This document shows, piece after piece, positions 1 to 5,537 of a stretch of 6,704 nucleotides of DNA. Source of the stretch: Hyphomonadaceae bacterium UBA1001. GTDB taxonomy: Bacteria; Pseudomonadota; Alphaproteobacteria; Caulobacterales; Aquidulcibacteraceae. Positions within the stretch are counted from its first letter, which is position 1. Each line of letters begins with the position of its first letter. The notes under the pieces were generated by a model. The model had not been told where the DNA came from and searched no databases. It saw nothing but the letters and a program-made list of their open reading frames with translations. The stretch is from positions 1-6,704 of the forward strand of contig DBAV01000115.1 of the NCBI GenBank assembly GCA_002291875.1, in the 5' to 3' direction. The position numbers and the translations under genes are program-made.

Positions 1-81
1 GCGAACCGGTATCCGGGACCTATCCTCAAAGGTTGGTTGCCGGGTGCCGGCGCGGCCATGCGCTGTAGCGGGGATGACGGG
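1..81. repeat. Dispersed palindromic repeat, copy 1 (left end outside window)
   Basis: Positions 1-77 align almost without gaps to 5386-5463. Runs such as GCGAACC, GTATCCGG and CGGCGCGGCCATGCG match exactly, and the two copies agree at roughly 70-75% of positions by eye. The right end GGGATGACGGG (71-81) is the exact reverse complement of CCCGTCATCCC at the left end of the other copy (5359-5369), so the full element appears to be an imperfect palindrome of about 100 bp. This copy ends 4 nt before the aldolase stop codon. Its transcript could therefore fold as a 3' hairpin on the aldolase mRNA, but that is inference. No coding potential is evident. Confidence 0.6.
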
Positions 82-84
82 GAA

Positions 85-1107
85 TTACGCGGCGGCTTTT
101 TCGACGTCGGGCGTCCAGCGGCCGAGGCTGGCCAGGCCGTTCATCCGGGCGCGGTGCAGGAAGGCACGCTGGGCGGCGGCGACATTCTCGGGGCGGCCCG
201 ACCAGGCCTTCTGCGGCGCGGCCTGCAGGGCGCGGCCATAGGAGAAGGTCATCTTCCACGGAAAACCGCCGATCTGGTTCATGCGGTTCAGGTGGGCGGT
301 GGCGTCCTCGTCGGACTGGCCTCCCGAGAGATAGGCGATGCCCGGCACCGCCGAAGGCACGGTGATCTTGAGGCAGGTGATGGTCTTTTCGGCCACCTCG
401 TCGACACCGGCCTGACGCGGGGCCTTCTTGCCAGCCACGACCATGTTCGGCTTCAGGACGATGCCCTCGAGCTGGACCCGCTGTTCGAACAGCGCGTCGA
501 ACGTGGCCTTCAGCACCGCCTCGGTCACCTCGAAACAGCGGTCGATCGAATGCGCGCCGTCCATCAGCACTTCGGGCTCGACGATCGGGACGATGCCATT
601 GGCCTGGCACAGGCCGGCATAGCGCGCCAGCGCATGGGCATTGGCTGCGATCGCGCCGCGGGTGGGCATGGCGTCTGCGATGTCGATGACCGCGCGCCAC
701 TTGGCAAAGCGTGCGCCGCGCGCGTGGTATTTGGGCAGCCGGGCGGACAGCCCGTCGAGGCCGCGCGTGACGGTCTCGCCGGGAAAGCCGGGCAGCGCCT
801 CGATCCCCTCATCGACCTTGATGCCCGGGATCGAGCCCGCGTCCTCGATCAGCCTGACCAGCGGGGTGCCGTCCGCGGCGTCCTGCCAGATCGTCTCATC
901 GAACAGGATGACACCCGAGACATAGTCCATCGCGGGTTTGGCGCGGAACATCAGCTCGCGATAGTCGCGGCGATTGGTCTCGGTGTTCTGGACCCCGATC
1001 GCCTCGAAGCGGCGGGCGATGGTGCCGGTGCTCTCGTCGGCCGCCAGGATGCCGCGGCCGGGCGCGACCATGGCTTCGGCGATCCGGTTCAGTTCGGCGA
1101 GATTCAT
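85..1107 (-). CDS. Class I fructose-bisphosphate aldolase
   Basis: Reversibly cleaves fructose 1,6-bisphosphate to dihydroxyacetone phosphate and glyceraldehyde 3-phosphate in cytosolic glycolysis/gluconeogenesis, through a lysine Schiff base. The 340-residue protein carries the whole animal-type active site in order: D24 in LAADES, K97 in IKVDEG, K136 and R138 in FAKWR, E177 in IVEPEV, the Schiff-base lysine K219 in LKPNMV, S261 in LSGGQ and R292 in SYGRAL. Most of these sit a constant 9-10 positions before their vertebrate counterparts. It is about 20 residues shorter than vertebrate aldolase and lacks the mobile C-terminal tail with the terminal tyrosine, ending instead in Ala-Ala-Ala. The ATG start is supported by AGGAG eight bases upstream (plus-strand 1116-1120). 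It appears monocistronic and is divergent from the nitroreductase gene. The family is certain. The symbol is left blank because class I genes are named inconsistently. Confidence 0.97.
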   Translation of the reverse strand: MNLAELNRIAEAMVAPGRGILAADESTGTIARRFEAIGVQNTETNRRDYRELMFRAKPAMDYVSGVILFDETIWQDAADGTPLVRLIEDAGSIPGIKVDEGIEALPGFPGETVTRGLDGLSARLPKYHARGARFAKWRAVIDIADAMPTRGAIAANAHALARYAGLCQANGIVPIVEPEVLMDGAHSIDRCFEVTEAVLKATFDALFEQRVQLEGIVLKPNMVVAGKKAPRQAGVDEVAEKTITCLKITVPSAVPGIAYLSGGQSDEDATAHLNRMNQIGGFPWKMTFSYGRALQAAPQKAWSGRPENVAAAQRAFLHRARMNGLASLGRWTPDVEKAAA

Positions 1108-1169
1108 GGTCCGGGCTCCTGACGGTGTGGCACGGGCGCGGGCCCGGCAGCGCGTGATGGGTTGCGCGC

Positions 1170-1198
1170 GGTAAAGCGAACGGCCGCGCCGCGGTCAA
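1170..1198 (-). promoter_or_regulatory. Candidate sigma-70 promoter of the aldolase gene
   Basis: On the minus strand TTGACC (plus coordinates 1193-1198) is followed after exactly 17 bp by TTTACC (1170-1175). The -35 box matches consensus at five of six positions and the -10 box at only three of six. The predicted start would leave a leader of roughly 55 nt before the aldolase ATG, including the AGGAG ribosome-binding site. This is prediction from sequence only. Confidence 0.4.
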
Positions 1199-1262
1199 TG
1201 GTCGCGCCCATCACGCTGTCTCCAGGGGTGCACGCACAAGATGGAATGGGAAAAGCGGACCA

Positions 1263-1279
1263 GGTGCACTAGCTGCACC
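1263..1279. promoter_or_regulatory. Small inverted repeat abutting the nitroreductase start codon
   Basis: GGTGCA, loop CTAGC, TGCACC: a perfect 6-bp inverted repeat ending two bases before the ATG at 1282. It occupies the place where a Shine-Dalgarno sequence would lie, and none is visible. A further GGTGCAC lies at 1227-1233, 36 bp upstream of the left arm. It may be an operator or an mRNA hairpin controlling initiation; it could also be chance. Confidence 0.35.
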
Positions 1280-1281
1280 GG

Positions 1282-1881
1282 ATGACCGACCGACCCGCCC
1301 TGGCCGACCAGGCCCTCGACACCATCCTGCGCACCGCGCGCAGCCACAATGGCTTTACCCCCGACAGCGTGCCCGAGGCGCTGATCCGCGCGGTCTATGA
1401 CCTGGCGAAGATGGGACCGACCAGCGCCAACTGCTCGCCCGCGCGCTTTGTCTGGGTGGGCACACCAGAGGGCAAGGCGCGCCTGCTGCCGCTGATGTCC
1501 GAGGGCAACCGGGCCAAGACCGCCTCGGCCCCCTGGACGGTGATCGTGGCATGGGACGAAACGTTTTATGACCAGGTGCCGAGGCTGTTTCCCCATGCGC
1601 CCGAGGCGCGCGAATGGTTCACCGGCTCGCCCGAGATCACCTTCGATGCCGCCTTCCGCAATGGCACGCTGCAGGGGGCCTATCTGATGATCGCGGCGCG
1701 TGCGCTGGGGCTGGATGTCGGGCCGATGTCGGGCTTCGACCGGGCGGGCGTCGACCGGGAATTCCTGGCCCCGCTGGGCTGGCGGTCGAACTTTCTGGTG
1801 AATGTCGGGCATGGCGACGCCGAGAGGCTTTTCCCGCGCCTGCCGCGGCTGGACTTCGACGAGGCGTGCCAGATCGCCTGA
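1282..1881 (+). CDS. RutE-like nitroreductase (probable malonic semialdehyde reductase)
   Basis: An FMN-dependent NAD(P)H oxidoreductase of the nitroreductase fold, closest by inspection to E. coli RutE, which reduces malonic semialdehyde to 3-hydroxypropionate in pyrimidine breakdown. The 199 residues match RutE in length and almost throughout: HNGF (22-25), GPTSANCSPAR (45-55), a WD-x-x-FY segment (91-96), RLFPH (101-105), the A-rich helix leading to GLDVGPMSGFD (143-153), and LPRLDFDEAC near the end. The start is fixed by an in-frame TAG at 1270-1272 and by the distance to HNGF, which matches RutE, although no ribosome-binding site is seen. No other rut genes are present, so the physiological substrate is uncertain; it may be a general semialdehyde, quinone or nitro reductase. 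It is the first gene of the cluster, one base ahead of tsaB. Confidence 0.9.
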   Translation: MTDRPALADQALDTILRTARSHNGFTPDSVPEALIRAVYDLAKMGPTSANCSPARFVWVGTPEGKARLLPLMSEGNRAKTASAPWTVIVAWDETFYDQVPRLFPHAPEAREWFTGSPEITFDAAFRNGTLQGAYLMIAARALGLDVGPMSGFDRAGVDREFLAPLGWRSNFLVNVGHGDAERLFPRLPRLDFDEACQIA

Positions 1882-1882
1882 G

Positions 1883-2509
1883 ATGCTGTTCGCGCTGGAC
1901 ACCTCGATCGACGGCATGGCGGCAGGCATTTTCAGCCGCGACGGCACGCCTGTGGCGCTGGTCGAGGACCGCCAGCGCACCGGCCAGGCCGAACGCATTG
2001 CGCGCCTTGTGGAGGCGCTGATGGCGCGCGCGCAGGTGCGCTTCGACCAGCTCGAACGGATCGCGGTGACCACCGGGCCCGGCAGTTTCAACGGCGTGCG
2101 GATCGGGCTGGCATTTGCGCGCGGTCTGGCGCTGGCGCGGTCGGTGGCCTGCGTTGGCGTCAGCACGCTCGAGGTTCTGGCCGCCGCCTCGCCGGGCCGG
2201 CCGCGCGGGGCGATCGTGGTGGCGGGCGCAGCAGCATTTGCGGGTGGATGGGACGGCGAAGACGCCTGTGTCCTGGCGCCTGCGGCGTTCGCCGACATCC
2301 CCGCAGCGCTGGGTGCGCTGGAGAACGCGCTGGGCCCCGGAGCATCCGTCCATGCCGCGCCCTTTCAGGGGGCCGAGGATGTGCCGGCGCGCCTTTGCAT
2401 CCGGGCGCCCGACGTCACGCTGCTGGCGCGGCTTGCCGGCGGCCGCGACCCCGCCACCCATCCGCCGAACGCGCTTTATCTGCGTGCGCCCTATGCCCCT
2501 CCCCCCTGA
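1883..2509 (+). CDS. tsaB: tRNA t6A37 threonylcarbamoyltransferase complex subunit TsaB
   Basis: TsaB is the scaffold partner of TsaD. With TsaC and TsaE, these make N6-threonylcarbamoyladenosine at position 37 of ANN-decoding tRNAs in the cytosol. The 208-residue product shows the ASKHA-type start LFALDTS (2-8), the family segment TGQAERIARLVEAL (33-46), the signature TTGPGSFNGVRIGLAFARG (63-81), and the usual C-terminal ALYLRAPY (197-204). It is somewhat shorter than E. coli TsaB (231), with a compact second half. The in-frame reading continues upstream to 1802, but only the ATG at 1883 gives the conserved N-terminus. It lies one base after the nitroreductase stop and has no good Shine-Dalgarno, which suggests translational coupling. 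It overlaps rimI by 17 nt. Confidence 0.95.
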   Translation: MLFALDTSIDGMAAGIFSRDGTPVALVEDRQRTGQAERIARLVEALMARAQVRFDQLERIAVTTGPGSFNGVRIGLAFARGLALARSVACVGVSTLEVLAAASPGRPRGAIVVAGAAAFAGGWDGEDACVLAPAAFADIPAALGALENALGPGASVHAAPFQGAEDVPARLCIRAPDVTLLARLAGGRDPATHPPNALYLRAPYAPPP

Positions 2510-2984
2510 CGGCCTGTCGCCGGCGCTGCCGCTCCTGCGTCCGGCCCGGCCCGACGACGCCATCGCCTTGACCGAACTGTACGCCAGCGCCTTCGAGGTG
2601 CCCTGGACGGCACTGGCCATGCTGGCGACGCTGATGGCCGACACGACCCTGGGCGTGGTGGCCGAGGTCGAAGGGCGGCCTGTCGGCTTTGTGCTGGCCC
2701 AGTGTGCCGCCGACGAGGGCCAGGTGCTGACCCTGGCCGTCCACCCGGCCCACCGCGCGGTCGGTGTCGGCGGGGTGCTGGTGCGCACCTTGCTGCAGAC
2801 GGCGCGGGCGCAGGGGGTGCACAGGATGACCCTGGAGGTGGCCGTCGACAATGCGCCGGCGCTGGCGCTCTATCGTCGGCTGGGCTTCGCCCCGGTCGGG
2901 ATGCGACGTGGTTATTACCCCGCGCCGGACGGCGGGGCGCGCGATGCGCTCGTGATGGCGGCATCCACCCTCGCGGACGAATGA
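2493..2984 (+). CDS. rimI: Ribosomal protein S18 alanine N-acetyltransferase RimI (GNAT family)
   Basis: Transfers acetyl from acetyl-CoA to the N-terminus of ribosomal protein S18, and perhaps of other proteins. The 163-residue GNAT protein has motif A as LAVHPAHRAVGVG (81-93), including the R-x-x-G-x-G acetyl-CoA loop (R88, G91, G93). It also has the RimI hallmark LEVAVDNAPALALYRRLGF (114-132) followed by GMRRGYY (136-142). E115 and Y127 match the catalytic Glu/Tyr pair of E. coli RimI with the same 12-residue spacing. The ATG at 2493 lies inside the 3' end of tsaB, giving a 17-nt out-of-frame overlap. The first ten or so residues are proline-rich and poorly conserved, so a slightly later start is possible. 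The tsaB-rimI pair is common in bacteria and supports the call over a generic GNAT. Confidence 0.92.
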   Translation: MPLPPDGLSPALPLLRPARPDDAIALTELYASAFEVPWTALAMLATLMADTTLGVVAEVEGRPVGFVLAQCAADEGQVLTLAVHPAHRAVGVGGVLVRTLLQTARAQGVHRMTLEVAVDNAPALALYRRLGFAPVGMRRGYYPAPDGGARDALVMAASTLADE

Positions 2985-3045
2985 CCCCTCGACTCGTGCG
3001 TCCTGTCGCCACATATCCGGTCGGGAATCATGTTTCCGGCGCCAC

Positions 3046-3052
3046 GGGAGGG
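3046..3052 (+). promoter_or_regulatory. Ribosome-binding site supporting a GTG start for the Fur-family gene
   Basis: GGGAGGG lies four bases before GTG 3057. The competing upstream ATG at 3030 has only a weak GGGA in front of it. The spacing is slightly short but the purine run is the best in the region, so it favours the GTG as start. Confidence 0.45.
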
Positions 3053-3056
3053 ACCG

Positions 3057-3476
3057 GTGGACCGCATCGAAAAGCTTTGCATCGCCAAGGGCCTGCGCAT
3101 GACCGACCAGCGCCGTGTGATCGCGCGCGTGCTGTCGGTGTCCAAGGACCACCCCGACGTCGAGGAGCTGCACCGGCGAGCCGCCGCCATCGACCCCGAC
3201 ATCTCGATCGCCACGGTGTATCGCACGGTGCGCCTGCTGACCGAGCACGGCATCCTCGAGAGCCATGATTTCGGTGACGGACGCACCCGCTTCGAGGAGG
3301 TCACCGAGCAGCACCACGACCATCTGATCGACACCCGCACCGGCAAGGTGATCGAATTCGTCGATCCCGAGATCGAGCGCCTGCAGGAAGAGATCGCGCG
3401 CCGGCTGGGCTATCGCCTGGTCGACCACAGGCTGGAACTGTACGGCGTGCCGCTGGCCGAGGAGAAGCCGGGTTGA
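3057..3476 (+). CDS. Fur/Mur-type metal-responsive transcriptional regulator
   Basis: A cytosolic winged-helix repressor that binds Fe2+ or Mn2+ and controls metal uptake genes. From the GTG start it has 139 residues: a DNA-binding domain with recognition helix ISIATVYRTVRLL (49-61), then a dimerisation domain with HHDHL (86-90), GKVIEF (96-101), E107, and DHRLELYG (123-130). Candidate metal ligands H32, E80 or E81, H86, H87, D88, H89, E107 and H124 line up with E. coli Fur sites 2 and 3. The CxxC structural zinc motif is absent: the DTRTG segment stands where E. coli has CLDCG. This fits alphaproteobacterial Fur/Mur, and there is no haem regulatory motif to suggest Irr. Fe2+ versus Mn2+ specificity cannot be read from the sequence. 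An ATG at 3030 would add nine non-conserved residues (MFPAPREGP). The 3' end overlaps dapB by 4 nt. Confidence 0.92.
   Translation: MDRIEKLCIAKGLRMTDQRRVIARVLSVSKDHPDVEELHRRAAAIDPDISIATVYRTVRLLTEHGILESHDFGDGRTRFEEVTEQHHDHLIDTRTGKVIEFVDPEIERLQEEIARRLGYRLVDHRLELYGVPLAEEKPG
3459..3464 (+). promoter_or_regulatory. Ribosome-binding site for the TTG start of dapB
   Basis: GAGGAG lies inside the last codons of the Fur-family gene, eight bases before TTG 3473. The good match and spacing support the rare TTG start and the TTGA stop-start overlap. Confidence 0.6.
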
Positions 3477-4300
3477 GCGACCGGGCCCCGTGCGCCATCG
3501 CCATTGCAGGCGTGGCCGGGCGGATGGGTCAGGCGCTGCTGCGCGCCGCCCTGGACGATCCCGCAGGCTTTCAGATCGCCGGCGCCACCGAGCGCCCCGG
3601 CTCGCTGACGCTGGGCCGTGATGTGGGCGAGCTGGTGGGCCGCCCGCGCATCGGCGTCACCGCCACCCCCTCGGTCGAGCAGGCCGCTGCCCATGCCGCG
3701 GTGTGGGTGGATTTCACCACGCCGCAGGCGCTGTCCGATGCCCTGGCGCGGCTGGACACCACCCCCGTCCGGGCCCTGGTGGTCGGAACGACCGGCCTCG
3801 ACACCGCCGACGAGGCGGCCCTGGCCGAGGCCGCGCGCCGGGTCGTGGTCGTGCGGTCGGGCAATTTCTCGATGGGCGTGAACGTGCTGGCGGGGCTGGT
3901 GCGGCGCGCCGCGCGGGCCCTTGGTCCCGACTGGGACATCGAAATTCTCGAGACCCATCACCGGCGCAAGGTGGATGCGCCTTCGGGCACGGCTTTGCTG
4001 CTGGCCCGCGCGGCGGCCGAGGGGCGCGGAGGCGGCGCCCTTGCGCATGAGGGCCCGGGACGCACCGGCGCGCGGGGCGAGGGCTCGATCGGGTTCGCCG
4101 TGCGGCGTGGCGGCGGGGTGGTGGGCGAGCACGAGGTGGCCTTCCTGGCCGAGGCGGAATCGGTGCGCCTGACTCACATCGCCGCCGACCGGGGCCTGTT
4201 CGCCCGGGGGGCGCTCGCAGCCGCCCACTGGGCTCTGGGTGATGTGCCACCTGGCCTTTACGGCATGGACGACGTGCTGTTCGGGCCCGGCGCGGCCTGA
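3473..4300 (+). CDS. dapB: 4-hydroxy-tetrahydrodipicolinate reductase DapB
   Basis: Uses NAD(P)H to reduce 4-hydroxy-tetrahydrodipicolinate to tetrahydrodipicolinate in the diaminopimelate/lysine pathway, in the cytosol. The 275-residue protein is full length. It has the nucleotide-binding loop G13-x-x-G16-R-M-G19, DFTTP (80-84), VGTTG (104-108), the NFSMGVN segment (131-137), and the signature ETHHRRKVDAPSG (160-172) with catalytic H162 and K166. It then has GSIGFAVRRGG (204-214), GEHEVAF (218-224) and the C-terminal RGLFARGA helix (240-247). It starts at a TTG whose last two bases are part of the upstream TGA. That start is chosen because of the GAGGAG site eight bases ahead and because the usual distance to GxxGRMG is kept. 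Translational coupling to the Fur/Mur gene is likely. Confidence 0.97.
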   Translation: MSDRAPCAIAIAGVAGRMGQALLRAALDDPAGFQIAGATERPGSLTLGRDVGELVGRPRIGVTATPSVEQAAAHAAVWVDFTTPQALSDALARLDTTPVRALVVGTTGLDTADEAALAEAARRVVVVRSGNFSMGVNVLAGLVRRAARALGPDWDIEILETHHRRKVDAPSGTALLLARAAAEGRGGGALAHEGPGRTGARGEGSIGFAVRRGGGVVGEHEVAFLAEAESVRLTHIAADRGLFARGALAAAHWALGDVPPGLYGMDDVLFGPGAA

Positions 4301-4328
4301 GCGCCCCGCGCCCGGGGTCAGGTTGCGC

Positions 4329-4357
4329 TTGGAGCGCGCACGGCGCGGGTGTAGGGT
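4329..4357 (+). promoter_or_regulatory. Candidate promoter of the exported TPR gene
   Basis: TTGGAG (4329-4334), a 17-bp spacer, and TAGGGT (4352-4357). The same arrangement, CTGGAC-17-TAGGCT, lies before the DUF1508 gene at 5022-5050. The repeated architecture and the position just upstream of a well-formed ribosome-binding site support a real sigma-70-type promoter. The individual hexamers are weak. Confidence 0.4.
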
Positions 4358-4380
4358 GGCGCCCGCAGAGGGAGGTCACC

Positions 4381-5001
4381 ATGCCAGAGTCCCGCTCCAC
4401 CCCTATCGCCAACCTGACCGCCAGGCCCGCCCCGCGCGCCGCGGTCGTCACCGCGCTGGCTGCACTGGCCGCCCTGGGCGCGACCATGCTTGCGACCCCG
4501 CCCGCCCGGGCCGCCGTCACCGTCCTGGGATCGGGCCTGGGCGAATCGTGTTTCCGCATGGTCGATGGGGGATCGGATTCGAGCACCACCCTGGACACCT
4601 GCAGCCGTGCCCTCGCCGAGGGGCGCCTGGGCAGGGTGGACCGCGCCGCCACCCTGACCAATCGCGGCATCGTCCAGCTTCGCCGCGGCGCGCTGGAGGC
4701 GGGCCTTCGCGACTTCGATGCCGCCATCGCGCTGGCACCCGAGCTGGGCGATCCGCATGTCAATCGCGGCGCGGCCCTGCTGCGCCTCGAGCGCCCCGAA
4801 GAGGCGCTGGCCGCGCTGGACCTGGGCGTGGCCCGCATGCCCACGCGCCCCGCCGCTGCCCACTTCAACCGCGCCATCGCGCGCGAGACCACGGGCGATG
4901 TGCGCGGCGCCTATGCCGACCTGCGCCGGGCCGCCGAGCTGGAACCCGAATGGGCGCTGCCCAGGACCGAGCTGGTGCGCTTCACCATCTTGCGACCCTG
5001 A
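4381..5001 (+). CDS. Exported tetratricopeptide-repeat protein, function unknown
   Basis: A 206-residue protein with a long positively charged N-region (R5, R15, R19), a hydrophobic alanine/leucine core (about 21-38), and a typical signal peptidase I site A42-R43-A44 before A45. It is therefore probably periplasmic. Residues 89-190 form about three TPR-like helical pairs: roughly 89-120 with NRGIVQLRRGALEAGLRDFD, 125-153 with HVNRGAALLRLERPEEALA, and 160-190 with HFNRAIARETTGDVRGAYA. The linker before the TPRs has two cysteines, C57 and C74, which could form a disulphide. The ATG has GGGAGG five bases upstream. TPR proteins of this sort are scaffolds, and no partner or enzymatic role can be read here. 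It stands as its own unit after dapB (80-nt gap). Confidence 0.85.
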   Translation: MPESRSTPIANLTARPAPRAAVVTALAALAALGATMLATPPARAAVTVLGSGLGESCFRMVDGGSDSSTTLDTCSRALAEGRLGRVDRAATLTNRGIVQLRRGALEAGLRDFDAAIALAPELGDPHVNRGAALLRLERPEEALAALDLGVARMPTRPAAAHFNRAIARETTGDVRGAYADLRRAAELEPEWALPRTELVRFTILRP

Positions 5002-5021
5002 GCCCTGTGGCCATCGAATCG

Positions 5022-5050
5022 CTGGACACGCGCCCGCGCCGGGTTAGGCT
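5022..5050 (+). promoter_or_regulatory. Candidate promoter of the DUF1508 gene
   Basis: CTGGAC (5022-5027), a 17-bp spacer, and TAGGCT (5045-5050), resembling the site before the TPR gene. A start shortly after 5050 would give a leader of about 95 nt. That leader contains a small hairpin, CCGCC-AGGA-GGCGG (5080-5093), and the self-complementary GGGCGCCC near 5102. Confidence 0.4.
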
Positions 5051-5152
5051 GGCAATGGCGGCACGCAATGGAACCCCTGCCGCCAGGAGGCGGGATGTGC
5101 CGGGCGCCCCTCCGGGCGGCCAGGACGGCGCACCCAGCGTGGGAGTGGAACC

Positions 5153-5326
5153 ATGACCTTTCAGAAGTACAAGGACGCGCGCGGCCAGTGGCGCTGGCGC
5201 CTGCGGGCCGGCAATCACAAGATCATCGCCACCGCCAGCGAAGGCTATGTGAAAGAGGCCGACTGCGACCACGCCATCAAGCTGGTCAAGGAAAGCGCCG
5301 GCGCCAGCATCAAGAAGGACACCTGA
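5153..5326 (+). CDS. YegP/DUF1508 (UPF0339) family small protein
   Basis: A 57-residue protein that is easily missed because of its length. The N-terminal half contains FQKYKDARGQWRWRLRAGNHK and continues IIATASEGYVKEADCDHAI. This is the DUF1508 fold: a strand with aromatic Q/F-x-W-R-L, then A-x-N-x-x-I-I-A-x-S-x-G-Y, then a helix with a lysine-rich end. E. coli YegP carries two such domains in tandem; this one has a single domain, as many alphaproteobacterial members do. The biochemical role of the family is not established. The ATG is supported by GGGAG (5141-5145) seven bases upstream. It has its own candidate promoter and appears to be a single-gene unit, followed by the dispersed repeat. 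Confidence 0.88.
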   Translation: MTFQKYKDARGQWRWRLRAGNHKIIATASEGYVKEADCDHAIKLVKESAGASIKKDT

Positions 5327-5358
5327 ACCACCCCAGCGCCCTTCCGCACCTCATAAGA

Positions 5359-5463
5359 CCCGTCATCCCGGAACCGGCGAGCACAGCGAACCTGTATCCG
5401 GCACCCATCCCCGGAACGTGGTGGAAGGGGCCCGGCGCGGCCATGCGATGGGGCCGGGGATGC
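5359..5463. repeat. Dispersed palindromic repeat, copy 2
   Basis: Begins CCCGTCATCCCGGAACC, and 5386-5463 aligns with 1-77 of the window. Internal complementarity is present: CATCCCCGG (5406-5414) pairs with CCGGGGATG (5454-5462). This copy sits between the DUF1508 stop codon and the promoter region of the crotonase gene. Elements that start with GTCATCCCGGAAC-like sequence are a common style of intergenic palindrome in alphaproteobacteria (general knowledge, not verified for this genome). It may end the DUF1508 transcript or be a passive mobile palindrome. Confidence 0.6.
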
Positions 5464-5486
5464 TTGTGATCGCAGGGGTGGGCCAC

Positions 5487-5516
5487 TTGGCAGGGGTGCC
5501 GAGGGCGGGCTATCGT
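5487..5516 (+). promoter_or_regulatory. Candidate promoter of the crotonase gene
   Basis: TTGGCA (5487-5492), an 18-bp spacer, and TATCGT (5511-5516), 21 bases before the ATG at 5538. The predicted transcript would have a very short leader that still includes the GAGGA ribosome-binding site at 5527-5531. It lies just outside the repeat. The prediction rests on box similarity alone. Confidence 0.35.
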
Positions 5517-5537
5517 TCGCCAAACCGAGGATGACCC

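Noticed and set aside
37..1122. Long plus-strand open frame antisense to the aldolase gene
   Set aside because: It covers a certain minus-strand gene. The translation has no recognisable domain, and long antisense frames are expected at this GC content.
1195..2851. Long minus-strand open frames opposite the nitroreductase, tsaB and rimI
   Set aside because: They are antisense to three confidently identified genes and are Arg/Pro-rich with no family resemblance.
4289..4312. GGCGCGG / CCGCGCC hairpin over the dapB stop codon as terminator
   Set aside because: The stem is only 7 bp, overlaps coding sequence and has no following T-run. Such pairings arise easily in DNA this GC-rich.
5095..5469. 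Open frame starting at ATG 5095 with AGGAGG four bases upstream, overlapping the DUF1508 gene
   Set aside because: The Shine-Dalgarno is good, but the frame is out of register with the recognisable DUF1508 protein. It gives an arginine/histidine-rich, low-complexity product and runs through the dispersed repeat, all typical of a shadow frame in high-GC DNA.
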